This document shows, piece after piece, positions 31,478 through 43,396 of a DNA stretch of 64,000 bases (positions are counted from its first letter, which is position 1; each line of letters opens with the position of its first letter). Source of the stretch: Apiosordaria backusii (Eukaryota; Ascomycota; Sordariomycetes; Sordariales; Lasiosphaeriaceae). Under the pieces are notes generated by a model. It was not told the origin of the DNA, did no database searches, and saw nothing but the letters and a program-made list of their open reading frames with translations. A program made the translations under genes and the position numbers. Location: NCBI GenBank assembly GCA_030549205.1, contig JAUKTV010000013.1:930001-994000 (forward strand), in the 5' to 3' direction.

Positions 31478-33649
31478 ATGGACACACATATGGATCATAT
31501 CAAAACGGAGGAGGAAGAGAACCACGGCCACGGGCTACCGCACCCGGCTCCATCACAGTCACGACAACCACCAGCACCAAAAAGACAGCCAAGCTTGACG
31601 GAATCCAGTCGAGGGAGCAGGAGGGCAGCATCGAGCTTGACAGCGAACAGAAAAGTGTGCGATCACTGCCGGACAAGACGGATAAAATGTGATTATCAAT
31701 TTCCCTGTCAGCAATGTCTCAATGCTGCTTTGGTGTGCAAACGAGATCAAATTCCACGAAAAAGAGGGCCCAAACCAGGTCATGGCCGGGTTCTCGACAG
31801 GATACGGTCAAAGGAGGAGGAAGCTCTGGACGTGGTGTCGAGGGAGAGCAGTGCTGAGTATGTATTTTCACAAACTTTTGACATTCGCATACTAACGATG
31901 AGTGAAAAACAGCTTCGAGACCACCCAGGCAAGCAGTCTCACCACTCCCCAATCCACGCCTCCTGACACACCCTTTCCTTCCATTTCTTCCGACACCCAG
32001 CACAATCGTACTGGTCGACACAGATACCACCATCTCATCCCGCTTTGTGTCGAGGTCTACACCGCCCACCTCTACCCTATCCTCCCGATAATACATCTAC
32101 CCACTCTACAAAGCTACTGCTGTCAACCGTCGGTTCCACCATCGCAAAGGACGCTCTTGCTAGCTTTGTCAGCGCTCACATCACTTCATATCGCATCCCT
32201 GCCGCCTCCTTCGAGACCACCGTCGGGAAATAACACAGACTGGATCAGCGCAGCGAAGACTTTTCTGGAAGATTGTTTGGCAACGCGCCAAGCATACGAT
32301 TATGTCGCCCATCTTCAGCTGAACGACATAATCACGTCGTTTCTGCTCTCGCGGCTTTATGTGGAGATGGGCAACAACCGAAAAGCCTGGTTTTATCTGC
32401 GAGAAACAGGAACGCTGGCGGTCGAGCTGGGATTGGACCGGGAAGATGGGTATGCAGCGGGAGAAGGGGAGGATAATCTGACAAGGAGGAGACTGTTTTG
32501 GGCGGTGATAATCGCCGAGAGGTGAGCCGCTGGAAATCCATACATGAAATGGTGTAGTATATGCTGACAGGCAGCAGGGAATTTGCCATTCTGCGAAACA
32601 AACCCATGACCAGCTTCAAACGCAAACCGGAGTTGCCGACCGTTGGATTCAGGTATGAAGACCCAGGTGTTCATGCTGGAATTTTACAGCTGGCACAGGT
32701 GTACAAGCCTGTCAATGAGGATTTTGTTGCTGCGTGGAATGACACCTCACCACATCAAACCGAAGATGGGCCAGCCATCAACACCATGAAGGCTGCCAAG
32801 CTGTTGGAACTACAGCGCCGTCTTTCACAAGTAGCCGAGCGAAGGGAAGAGGCGACGGAAATACAAAGAGTACACCTCACGGTTACCCGCCAATGGCTCA
32901 AGCTAGTCACTTGGCAGCTGTCCTTCCGCGCCCACCTTTTGTCGTTTGGAAACATCAACGAGAGCATGCGGTTTACTTACCCGCTCATCATAGCTCACGA
33001 GACACTGTCATTTCTTCATTCCCTACCGCCAGGGCGCTACTACGGCAGGGTATCCACGATGGAGAAAATCTACGAAATCGGCATCTGGTGGCTGAATGTC
33101 GTTGGGGCAGTCGATAACCTGGAGCTAGGCCGGCACGGCGTCAAAACAGATGATAATTTGTTGGATGCCTTTGTCAGGGTGTTGAGTTCCAGTGAACAGA
33201 GCAGGGTTTTGTTTGCCGAGAGGCTCAAGATGTTTGCTGCTGCTGGGGACAAGTCCGACCTCACCTGCATGGTGGGCAGGAAATTCTCCCAAGAAGTGAG
33301 AGAACAGGGGCATAAAGAGATCAAGATGGAGGAACAAGAACCCCGGGCTATGCCACAGACGCAACATCACAGGTACCGTGGCGGGCCAACACTGGCAGTG
33401 GATACGCCCTCACCAGCATCAAACGCACCGCCGACGGCACCTCATACCAACGAGACACCCCCACCTCCGTGGTTTCAGGGATACAATAACAGTGCCATCA
33501 CCACACCCACCAGCTCTGGATGGGCTTCAACGTCCGAGGTGAACAGCCCCGAGATTTTGTTCAGCCCAGATATTGTCAGTCCGGGTGCAGCAGCCACCAA
33601 CTTTGGCTACTTTCGATTCCCCGGCCCAAAGCCAGGGGAGGGCTCATGA
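31478..33649 (+). CDS. Zn2Cys6 transcription factor, maltose/AmyR-like sugar regulator type
   Basis: Three exons (31478-31857, 31913-32521, 32578-33649) give 686 aa. Introns are 55 nt (GTATGT, ACTAAC branch, ACAG) and 56 nt (GTGAGC, GCTGAC branch, GCAG). A binuclear zinc cluster spans residues 61-87 with C-x2-C-x6-C-x5-C-x2-C-x6-C spacing (CDHCRTRRIKCDYQFPCQQC), followed by the basic linker PRKRGPKPGHGRVL. The middle holds a fungal-specific transcription factor domain; LAVELGLDRED and RRRLFWAVIIAEREFAILRN resemble the MAL-activator/AmyR family, in which an RRLFW..F.TERAYALQ motif is conserved. The C-terminal 130 residues are Pro/Ser/Thr-rich and disordered. It probably regulates carbohydrate use, but the specific pathway cannot be read from the sequence. 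A nearby initiator ATG four codons in is also possible. Confidence 0.85.
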
Positions 33650-33914
33650 CCGCGAGGATTCTTTTTGTTAGATCTAATGTACCTTGTATAAACAACAAAA
33701 AAATAGAGGAGCGCACTTTCTAATCATCACCAATAACTGAGCATTACCTGTCCAACAACATGCAAGATACATAAGATACGAACAAAAGTATATGTGATAT
33801 TACAATGACCATAACCAGTAGAATGCAATGCTTGCTACTCTATGACAGCAACAACTCCTTTTCTCTTACAACTTTTATACCCCCCCCTTTTATTTTCTCT
33901 CCCCCCTCAAAAAA

Positions 33915-36900
33915 CTACTGCAACATCTGCTGCATAGCATTAACCCTATACCGCTCCCTCCTCGCCATCAACTCCTCATGCGTCCCCCTATCCACCACCT
34001 CCCCCCCCTCCACAACAAAAATCACATCCGCCTTCTTCACGGTATGCAGCCTATGCGTAATAGCCAGCACCGTCGTCCCCTGGGAGACTGTATCCAACCC
34101 CTCCTGCAGCGCCGCTTCTGACGCCGCGTCCAAGGCAGAGGTGCTCTCATCCAGCAGCAGCAACCTCGGCTTTCTGACCAGCGCCCTCGCAATCGCGAGC
34201 CGCTGCCTCTGGCCCCCTGACAGTCGCGAGGCAGAAGCCCCGCACTCGGTGTCGTACCCATCTGGCATAGCCATGATCACATCGTGGATATTAGCCAGCT
34301 TGCACGCTTGTTCTATTTCTTCTTGGGTAGGTTCGTAACCTGGTTTGGAGCCGAGACTGACGTTGAAGCGGACGGTGCCGTCAAACAGGGCGGGATCTTG
34401 GGGGACGATGGCGATGGCGTCACGGAGGGAGGCAGTAGAGGAGGTGATGTCAACATTGTCGAGGAGGATGGAGCCAGAAGAAGGGGAGTAGAGGTTTTGA
34501 ACGAGGGACATGATGGTGGATTTTCCTGCGCCTGAGGGGCCGACTAACCCGACGAATTGCCCGGGAGAAATGGTGAAGGAGACGTTGTGGAGGGTTTGCT
34601 GGTCGGGGCGGGAGGGGTAGGAGAAGGAGACGTCTTTGAAGGTGATGCGCATTCCGGGTTCACTACCAGAGGAAGGTTTGGAGGAGGTGTCGATTGCTTC
34701 TGGGTCACTGGGACCGGAAGGGGGTTTGCCGTGGGGACCGCGCTTGGAGTCGATTTCATTGTTGGACCCTAACGCCAAGATGTTCATGATCCGCGAAAAG
34801 GCAGTGCGAGCGCGGGAGAACTCGGGGGCGAGGGTGAACATTTGCCCCCAGAGCTGGGCGCTCACCAACATGGAAACAACAATGATGAAAAACTGGGTTT
34901 GGTTCGCCTCGCCGGACATGATCTTTTGCGAGCCCCACCAGTAGGCAAACGCATAGATCAAAAAGGACATGCTGTTGCTGATGGCGAGCCAGATGTTGGT
35001 GTAGGCCGCGGCCCTGACCATTTCGTCGCGCGTGTTTTTGAGGAGGCGGGCATAAGACCCCATGACTTCCTTCTCGAGGGACAAGGCGGCGACGGTCTTG
35101 ATAGACTGAACAGCCTCGACGGCTACACCAGTGGCCTTGGCGTACGAGGCCGCGTGGCGCTCTTCGTAGCGGGCGAGCTGGCGGAGCTGCATGAAGCCTG
35201 CGCCGAGCAAGATTGGGACTACGGAGAGACAGACGATGGCGATCTTCCATTGGATGATATGAGATAAAATGATGGCGACGAAGAAGTTGACGATGATGGC
35301 AAAGACGGTGCCGATGGTGCTGCCGGAGAAACCACCGATGGCGGCGCTGTCTTTGGTGATGATGTCGAGCAATAAAGTAGGGTTGCGGCCGCCAGACTGG
35401 TGCCATTCGACGCCCTGCTCCATCAGGCTTCTGAAGCTGAGGACACGGATGGCGTACAGGAGTCTTTCGGCAATGAGACCGAAACAAGACCAGGCAAAGA
35501 AGTTGGCCAGGAGCTCAATGCAAGCCAGCATGAAGAGCAAGCCTCCGAAGAACTTTCCAAGATCGAGAATGTCTTCAGGGGAGTTCTCGCAGGGGTTGAG
35601 AGCGCCGACAGTGAAACCAAAGATGAGACCTGACCCAGAGAAAGTGCCTCCAACAATGACAGCAGCAAAGATAGCCAGAAGAAGCCAGCTGAAAGATGGC
35701 TTGACAAGGCGACCGAGACCAATGAAAACTGAACCCCAGCCCGCCTCTTTCTCAGCGGCTTCTTTGTCTTTAGCAGCCTTCTCAGAGTCTGTCTCATCCT
35801 TGCTAGAGATGGACGCCGCAAGAGCCTTGCTGTTCTCCTCCTCCTCTTCCTCATCGACGACAACATCCCTCTTCTCACTAACCTCGGCCACAGCAGAAGC
35901 AGCTGCATCCTTCCCACCCAAACTCTGCAGCTTAGCCATAGCATAGAACTTGCCATCCTCCCTTGCCACCAACTCGTCGTACACACCCTCCTCGACAACC
36001 TCACCAGCCTCCAGCACGACAATCTTATCCGCGTTTCTAATAGTACTCAGCCGATGAGCAATAGAAATCACCGTCCTCCCCTCCGCGGCTCTCTCCACAG
36101 CAATCTGGATCTTCTTCTCCGAAGTGCTATCCAAAGCAGAGGTAGCCTCGTCCAAAAGCAAGATCCTGGGGTCTCTGATCAGGGCCCGAGCAAGCGCCAC
36201 TCGCTGTCTTTGCCCACCGGAGACCAACGACCCTTTAGGTCCGGCGAACGTTCCGTAGCCGTTTTCAAGGTTGGAGATGAAATTGTGGGCGTCAGCCTGG
36301 ATGGCAGCTTCTTTGACGAGGCGGATAACCTCCTTGACGGCGGGGTTGGTAATGTTGCTGTCATTGATCGCATCTTTGCCCTTCTTGGCTAGCTCGGCGA
36401 GTTCACCGCCTTCAACGGCGGTTTTGAGGGCTTGATGCTCTGGCTTGGGGGAGTTGACGAGACCGAGGGCGATGTTTTCGAGGATGGAGCGGTCAAGTAA
36501 AGATGGTTCTTGCTGCACGAGGGAGATGAAACTTCTGAGGTGGGAGACGTTGAGGGTTTTGATGTCTGTGCCGTCGAGGGTGATTGTGCCAGAAACAGGA
36601 TCTTGAAGACGGGCAACGAGGGCGGCGATGGTGGATTTACCGCTGCCGGAGAGACCGACGAGGGCGGTGTGCTTGCCTGCGGGAAGGACAAGGTTGACGT
36701 TTTGTAGAACGGGTTGCTGCGGGCGGGAGGGATAGGCGAAGGAGACGTTCTCCAGTTGGATGTGGCCGGTGGTGGTCTCTACTGGCAAGAAGACGCCTTC
36801 AGAGGAAGTGCCGTCAATAGCGGAGGGAGCGTTGATGTCGGCCATGAGACGGGAGAAGGCGGCAGATGCGCTGCCGAGAATGGGGAGAATAGGGGCGATG

Positions 36901-38198
36901 TTACCGAGACACACGCAGGCTTGAGTGATGTTAGCTGTGAACAGAGACAAAGTGGGAAAAGGGGCACATACCATCCACCAACAAAAACACCACTGTGTAG
37001 ATCTGACCGACCGTCTCCGTTCCCTCACCCCTGATGGTATCAACAACCATCCTGCTACCCTGCCAGAAAGCCAGAGCATTGGCACTGTACGCAATAAAGT
37101 ACAGCATTCCCGCCTGGACCGCAGCAGCAACACCCTTCTTGACGCCAGCACCCCGGGCCGTGGCAACATGCTCGGCAAACTTCTTCTCCAGTCTCCCTGC
37201 CATGCCAAAAGACTGCACCACACTGACATGCTGCAGTGCCTCACCAGCAATGTTGCTCGCAGCAGTCTGCGAAGTAGCACTAATAGCCATGTACTTGGTC
37301 ACAAAGAACCCGCCGCTCATCGCCATGAGCAAGAAAGCCGGGATGAGCGAAACCAAAATACCCGCCAGCTTCGCCTGCTTGATAAACGCAACGACATAGC
37401 AAGCAATGAAGAAACTCGTCGACGCGATCAAGACTCCCACCTTTTCTGAAGTACCAGCCTGAACAGCAGTCATATCCCCTTGCAATCTCGTCGAGACCTC
37501 ACCGCTGGCCGCAGACCGCGCATCAAAGAACCCGGGGGGCTGTCTCAGCAGCGCTTGGACATACTGCCCTCTGAGTCTTTGCGCAAGTCGCTGGGAGAAA
37601 AGAGACCAGGACAGGACATAGACATAGATACAAACCATCGCAGCGATAGCAATGTACACCAGCTGGAGAACCTTGCTGTTGATGGACGCCTCATAGGCAA
37701 AAGGGTCGTTGGCGCCGTTGATGGAGGTGGAAGTGGACGTGAGCTCGGAGCCGCCGGCCGCGCAGGTAGCGTCGTTCATGTTGTCGACGAGCTCACCGAA
37801 GATGATACCCATCAGAGGAAAGGGAATGCCGGCTGCGGCGGCGGAGATGACGCCGGTGATGAGAAGGCAGACGTCGATCCATGTTGGCGAGGCAGAGGCG
37901 AAGATCTTGAGCCAGACGAGGAGGCCACCTTGGGGCTAGAGGGCTGTTAGTGATGAGGCCAAAGGAAAGTGTGATGTATGTAAACAATGTGTGGTGAAGC
38001 TATTCAGGGATGAAAAGGGGTCGAAAGGGGTGTTGAGTCGGGGACGCGACAGAGCAAACTTACAGCTTGTTCGGGTGCTACCGGCTCATCTGTGTCACTT
38101 CCAGTGGTGGTAGGGGCAAGCGCCTTCTCCTTATCAGCGGCCGCATCGCCCGCTGCAGCGCTGTTTGGGCGCTTCTCTTCAGAAGCCTCAACCGCCAT
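33915..38198 (-). CDS. ABCB-type full ABC transporter (multidrug/siderophore-locus transporter)
   Basis: Three exons, 38198-38064, 37935-36972 and 36919-33915, give 1367 aa. Introns are 128 nt (GTAAGT) and 52 nt (GTATGT; CTAAC branch, CAAG). Layout is TMD1-NBD1-TMD2-NBD2. NBD1 shows Walker A GLSGSGKST, signature VSGGQRQRVALARAL and Walker B ILLLDEATSALD; NBD2 shows GPSGAGKST, LSGGQRQRLAIARAL and LLLLDESTSALD, with the H-loop histidines (SIAHRLST, AITHRLHT). Both sites therefore look catalytically complete. The linker between halves is Lys/Glu/Ser-rich. A run of Glu codons occurs near residue 700. It lies 5.2 kb from an NPS6/SidD-like NRPS, as does SitT next to sidD in Aspergillus fumigatus, and three ATCWGATAA boxes lie upstream. 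A siderophore-related role is inferred from context; the fold itself is certain. Confidence 0.93.
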
Positions 38199-38617
38199 CG
38201 TGCCTGCTTTCCGTGTTGCGTCACGGGGCAGGTTTTCTTGGCGAAATCAAGCCACTTCTTTTGCAGAAATGAGTGTGTGTGGAAGAGAGACACAGGATCA
38301 ATTTGGAAGTGAGTGACATGGAGGGGAGGGAACACAGGGCAAAGAATAAGGTAGACTGTCAACCTAAGTTACGGCGGAATGAATAACCCCGTCTCCCGGC
38401 CACTCTCGAGCGTTGATCTTTTCCCCTGGGAGCATCACAGCATTTTTTCTCTTTCTTACCATTCTCGTGACAAATTCACTGTATTTCCCCCACTCACCCC
38501 AGTCATTTCAGCGGCCGAAACAGTGAGGTGACCTCCCCCCAGCAAAACGACAACAGAAACCCCCTCGACCCCGATCCCGGCCTTGGCAAATGCGGATCTG
38601 ATTAGGTGGACGGCCGG

Positions 38618-38626
38618 ATCTGATAA
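38618..38626 (+). promoter_or_regulatory. ATCWGATAA box 1 (SREA/SRE-type)
   Basis: ATCTGATAA, 420 bp upstream of the ABC transporter start. ATCWGATAA is the known extended recognition sequence of the fungal iron-responsive GATA repressor SREA and its orthologues. The site shares the 14 bases ATCTGATAAAAAAT with box 3. Confidence 0.6.
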
Positions 38627-38931
38627 AAAATTTGTTGCCCTCGGCGGCCCCACACATGCCTCTTCTCGTCGTGGCACGATGTCACCCTCAATCAATTTCT
38701 GAGCTGCCCACCCTCGGCACCCGTTTGCGTGAGAGATTTGAACCCCTCCTTTATTCGTTCTGCACAGTTCCTGGTTTGTCAGTTCCTTGATCGGGTGGAG
38801 TTCTTCTGGAGGAGTCTGTGACTTGAATGTCCCGAACCGCTGTCCTCGAGGTCACCGCCAGTCATCGAGGTCCTCATCCGATGTTCTTCTTTGTGTGACC
38901 AGGGGAAAAGGGGTCCTGGCCCAGTTTAAAG

Positions 38932-38940
38932 TTATCTGAT
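38932..38940 (-). promoter_or_regulatory. ATCWGATAA box 2 (SREA/SRE-type)
   Basis: TTATCTGAT, the reverse complement of ATCAGATAA, 734 bp upstream of the ABC transporter start. It sits in a 16-base sequence, AAAGTTATCTGATCCG (38928-38943), that is repeated exactly at 42129-42144 in the GNAT-NRPS intergenic region. Confidence 0.65.
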
Positions 38941-39319
38941 CCGAAGAAACTCCACAGGTGGCTCCATCCAAACGAGCCATTTTAACGCGCACCATCCCAG
39001 CCACCTAACATCCCTGTCAACGTCTTCCCACCATCCATCCGAACTGTCTGATAAAAACAAGTTGTCTCCAGCAAATAGTCACACAATGGCGTAACTCGTT
39101 GTAATGACATCCATCGAGACTACCTCCCTGGGTAACGAGCTCGCCAACATCTCGAACGAACATCCCGCCCCAATTCCCAAAGCACCAACTGAACTCCCCA
39201 GTCAAGTTTTGCCCCGGAGATATCTCCGCTTTGGGACATCAGTGGGGCATTACGTTATGGACATGGAGGGACGAAGACCCGCCCACCCTGCTAGTTTCCA
39301 TCTGTGCATTATCACGATC

Positions 39320-39328
39320 ATCTGATAA
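39320..39328 (+). promoter_or_regulatory. ATCWGATAA box 3 (SREA/SRE-type)
   Basis: ATCTGATAA, 1122 bp upstream of the ABC transporter start and about 470 bp beyond the GNAT stop codon. Followed by AAAAAT, as in box 1. Confidence 0.55.
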
Positions 39329-39794
39329 AAAATCTTCGTGGCTCCATCTTTCTTTCTCCACGGGGGATCGTCGACTCGGCCACACTGTCGTCATGTTCGA
39401 GGAGACCCGTCGGACACAGTGACCGAGCTGCTTCACGGGTGAAAGGGTCGCCGGGGTTGCACGTGTGTCGTGTTGCGCTCGTCCCTGGCGGACACGGCAC
39501 GGTCACATCTCGACCTCAACTTCGGGTCAAGACACGACACAGAGACACACATGTTGTGTTGTGTCTGCTGTGCATGAAACGTTTCTTAGTAGAGGGGTCT
39601 GGCCTGGGATGGCCTCTCAATGCAACCACCCCACGGAACCCCGAGTTCTCACCAACCACTTTCGTACTCGTACATTCACGGTGTTGGTGCCATCGGCTGT
39701 GAACTGTTAGGTAATTTTGGAGCTCCCATCTGCCATCTGCCGGTAACAAACTTCTTCTAGCTTCCATTCCAGAATTCAGGTATGCTACAATTTA

Positions 39795-40944
39795 CTACAA
39801 TCTAACCTCAACTTCTGGCAACTGTTGAGCTTGCTGCTGCTGCTCTTGTTTCCTCTTCTCCTCCTGCCACTCCGCCCACACCTCCCCCACCTTCTTCTCA
39901 TCCACCTTGGCCCCATACACCCTCTGAGGTAGCTTCACCATGAGGGGTACCTCCACGTCCTCTTTTGTCCCTAGCACAGCCGCCTCGTGAACCACCTGAG
40001 CTATCTCCGCGGGGACCCTCCTGAACCCTTTTCTGAAGTATACGTTCTCAGACGAAGGTGTTGCCTCGAGGTAGATGGGCAGTCCGATGGTGTTTCCGAG
40101 GTCAACGATAGCCTGGACAAGAGCGGAGCCAGCTCCCTTGCCTTGGTGGTCAGGGTCCACTGCGAAGGCGTGGATATCTGCGGTGACGGTGTTAGTGATA
40201 TGCCAAACGTGATGGGCAAGCCATCCCAGGAAGCTGGAAACAGAGAAGAGAGGGTAAAATGAGGTCCCCGAGACACAGTCAGACTAAAAACGCCACTTGG
40301 ATGCGTTGCAACGCTCCTAAACACCAACATCCCATCCCATAACTGGTAGAACATCTGCTTGTGTTGCTTCCCGCCCATAAAGCACAGTAGTCTCGCAAGC
40401 AAGGCCGGTAATGGAAATATCAAGCGAGGCAGTGTTCACATGGCATTCTTGTCGAAGCCATGAGCCGTAGTAAATACCATCGGATAAGGTAGGGGCACGG
40501 TGATAGGTATCAAGGCAATAACAGCAACAAAAAGGAATACTCACAAACATATGGCCTCCCGCCCATAATCATCTCCCTAGCCCCCCAAAGCCCGTCCAAA
40601 ACTTGTTCCGCTCTCTTCCTCTGTTCCCCCGCCAGCCACCCGATCTCGGGCATCTTTCTTTCTTCCTCCGTCCTCCACTTGACAAAAACATCGCAGAGCG
40701 CCATCCCGACGATCTCCCCCGTCTGCGCGTCGATGCACTTGTACGTGTACTGCGTCTCCGAGGTGTGCCACCATTGCAGGGTCCCGTTGGTGTGCGTCTC
40801 GCGGAACTCCTCGCTCGTCACGCCCGAGGGGAAGAGGATGTCGAGCAGCAATGAGCCCGAGGGGTCGTTCGTGAAGGCGGAGAAGTAGGCGTTGTAGCAG
40901 GGCCGGATGTCGGGGATGAGGGCGGGGAGGACGAAGTAGGGCAT
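39795..40944 (-). CDS. GNAT-family N-acetyltransferase
   Basis: Two exons, 40944-40545 and 40177-39795, give 260 aa. The 367-nt intron (GTGAGT donor, CACTAAC branch, CGCAG acceptor) is long for this window, but its removal joins RPYV-Y-IHAFAVDPDHQGKG cleanly. Motif A of the GNAT fold, which binds acetyl-CoA, is AVDPDHQGKGAGSALV (Q-x-x-G-x-G). The last part has FRKGFRRVP, the usual late-fold motif, and the tail is Gln/Glu/Lys-rich. Families of this shape are numerous in fungi, and substrates are rarely predictable. Here the gene lies between an ABC transporter and an NPS6/SidD-like NRPS and shares a GATA-boxed intergenic region with the latter. An N2-acetyltransferase role in siderophore maturation, like SidG, is a reasonable guess but not shown by the sequence. 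Confidence 0.85.
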
Positions 40945-43396
40945 CTTGGCTGCTTTGTCACTGATGATACACAAGATTATATCGTGAATTGGGTATTGGA
41001 AAATATGAGACAAAAGCCTGATGACACTGGCAAAAGCGCGAGACAAAACAGTCAACCTTCAACCACTACCGATCAAAACAAAGACAGCAGTACAAGATAT
41101 ATTACCTTCCTCCTTCCCCCTCTCTCCTCCCCTCCCCTCCTGTCTCACATGCTGCCCATGGTTACTCCATTCTTCACCAAAAAAAACTTTGATACATATG
41201 TGCACACGTTACCTTACTGCAACCTCACCAACCGCTGATCACTTTCCACTCACTCCTCACCTCAACGTACTCGTGCGTGAGCGGACAATCTTTCTCACCT
41301 GGAGGTATAGCCCACGCGGCATATTACCACCCAACAGCCGATCACTTTACTCAAGGTGCTCCAGGCAGGTAAACGGGTAATGCCGCATCTCGGAAGTACC
41401 TTGCGCTGCAGCTCCATGAAAAGGCTGCGTCAACATGCCGGCATCGAGCTGTGTAGGTGCCTGACGCGGTAGTTACCCCCCATGCACCGCACCGGGAAGA
41501 AGGAACGGCTTTGGATGATCCTGTTTGGGAGACCTTGGACAGTGGTAAGATCTGTGATCTTCTTGCTATATCTTGACCAAGCGGCATGCCATCATGTATC
41601 TCGTCGTCAGTGGCTCTGTAAGTGGTTGCACAGATGGCAATGTTCGGCCATTGCTCTGTCAGTCAGGAAGCTCGAACTCCAAACTCATTCTGAGAGCTTC
41701 GCGTACAACATGTACCAGCCCAACACACGGCAATGGCTTACTCTTGGTGTTCAAGGTCAAATGTTGTGACAAACCGGCGTCCTGTTAGCCCGAAGCCGAA
41801 GCCGGAGCAACCCCCGTCCAGGTGCGGCTCATAGCGGGCGGCAATAGGGATGAGTCTTGGCTCAGCACTCAAAGTAACAGCCGCCTACCATTGACTCCCG
41901 AAATGGCATCCCCGAGGTGCTTCTGAATCGCTCTTGTTAAAATTCCTCTTCAACCTCGATACCATTCATCCTTCTAACTCCCAAAATCTTGGATTCGGAG
42001 AGCATAACAAATCACTCACCAAACGCGAGCCAAACCTTCCATCTCAAAAATCTCGTTCAAAACTTCAACCCTCGGCATTGATGTCCCCTGATGGAGCCAG
42101 AACCCCACTCAATGACACGATGCCCAGTAAAGTTATCTGATCCGTCTCTCTCCCAGGGGGTCCCTGCCGACCCACTCCCACTCCTCAACCCCTGTCAACA
42201 CTGGATCGGGGTTTCAGCAACGGCTTTTTTCTTGTTTTTTTTTTTCCCCTCACCCCACCCCCTCATCACCACCACCACCACTCTCTCTTCTGCAACCACC
42301 ACCCGCCCACTGCAGTGTCTATCCAAGGAGCAATAACAAGCCACAGCTCCCACACATTGACCAATGTCTCAACTTCAATGGTTCGGGCCACATCCCAATG
42401 CGGGAGTACCTCGAAAAGAACAGGCGCTCGGCCGACAGCCTTCCGCAGCGTGACATCACATACTACACACCATCACCTTCAACCCCTTTTTGCCTGTTTA
42501 TTCTCATAACAAGTTAATACCGTAAATTCATGTAACGTACCTTGTCTCTTGTCATACACATCAAAACATCATCACATCACGGCATTTCTTACCCACCCAC
42601 GAGTGATCCCCTCTCGCCACATGTCCGGCCACGCCATGTTCAAGGTCGGTATCCACTTCTTGTTTTTCTTCCATGAACCCGGTCACACACATGGCCAAGT
42701 CTCGCTTGCGGGGACGCAAAAAAGGAAGCTAGAGGGTCGGTGAGGAAGCCATCTCGGTGCATCGGTCGAGAAGATACCGCACGCCCTCCTGTCCCGCCCC
42801 CCATTGCGCAGAAAAAACACTTCCCCCCCGCGGTCCCGACCATCGGCGTGTGATGAGCTTGCCTTGCCTGCCCAAGAGAATGACAAGCTAAAATCTTGCT
42901 GTGAACAAACCTGAACCCAGCCCAGACCCTTCAATAGCGGAGAGCGGGGTCTCTTTTTCGTAAGGTGTGTGTGGTGAGGACCCGGGAATGGGGTATCATT
43001 CCGGTTAGTATCCAGCAGCCATACATACCCAGAAGCATGGATGGGTTGGATCCGCTAGTCTAGCAAGATGCAGATTCACGAAAATGAAAAGTTACCGAAC
43101 GTACCTGTTTTTCCCTTCTCTTGCTTCTTCTTTTTTCCTTCCTCTGTTTCATCAAGAGCGCAGGAATAGAGAGGCCCCAATTATTGTTCCTCTCTTGTCA
43201 ACATTCTCCCCCCAACAGAGTAGCAAGAGGGAGATCCCGCTGCCAACCACCCCCATGAGCTGATCCTGTCCTGCAACGTCACCACCCACCACCACAACGG
43301 CCGGCAGAAAATATATCGATAGAAGAGAGAAAAAAACGGAATTAACCGACAGCTGTTTCTTTCCCGTAGCCAGCTCGGCAAAAAATTCTAAACGAC
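40945..43396. other. Divergent GNAT-NRPS intergenic region
   Basis: 2.45 kb between divergent starts. Many short ORFs, none with recognisable motifs. It contains one perfect ATCWGATAA box (42133). The last 300 bases before the NRPS are rich in T/C and A runs. Confidence 0.5.
42133..42141 (-). promoter_or_regulatory. ATCWGATAA box 4 (SREA/SRE-type)
   Basis: TTATCTGAT within the 16-base sequence AAAGTTATCTGATCCG (42129-42144), identical to the copy upstream of the ABC transporter. It lies 1256 bp upstream of the NRPS start and about 1.19 kb upstream of the GNAT start, so it could serve either. Confidence 0.65.

Larger units (their letters stand above)
38199..39794. other. Intergenic region with clustered iron-type GATA boxes
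   Basis: 1.6 kb upstream of the ABC transporter and downstream of the GNAT gene. No coding sequence recognised. It carries three perfect ATCWGATAA boxes (38618, 38932, 39320) and two near matches (ATCTGATTA at 38596; GTCTGATAA at 39046). Confidence 0.6.
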
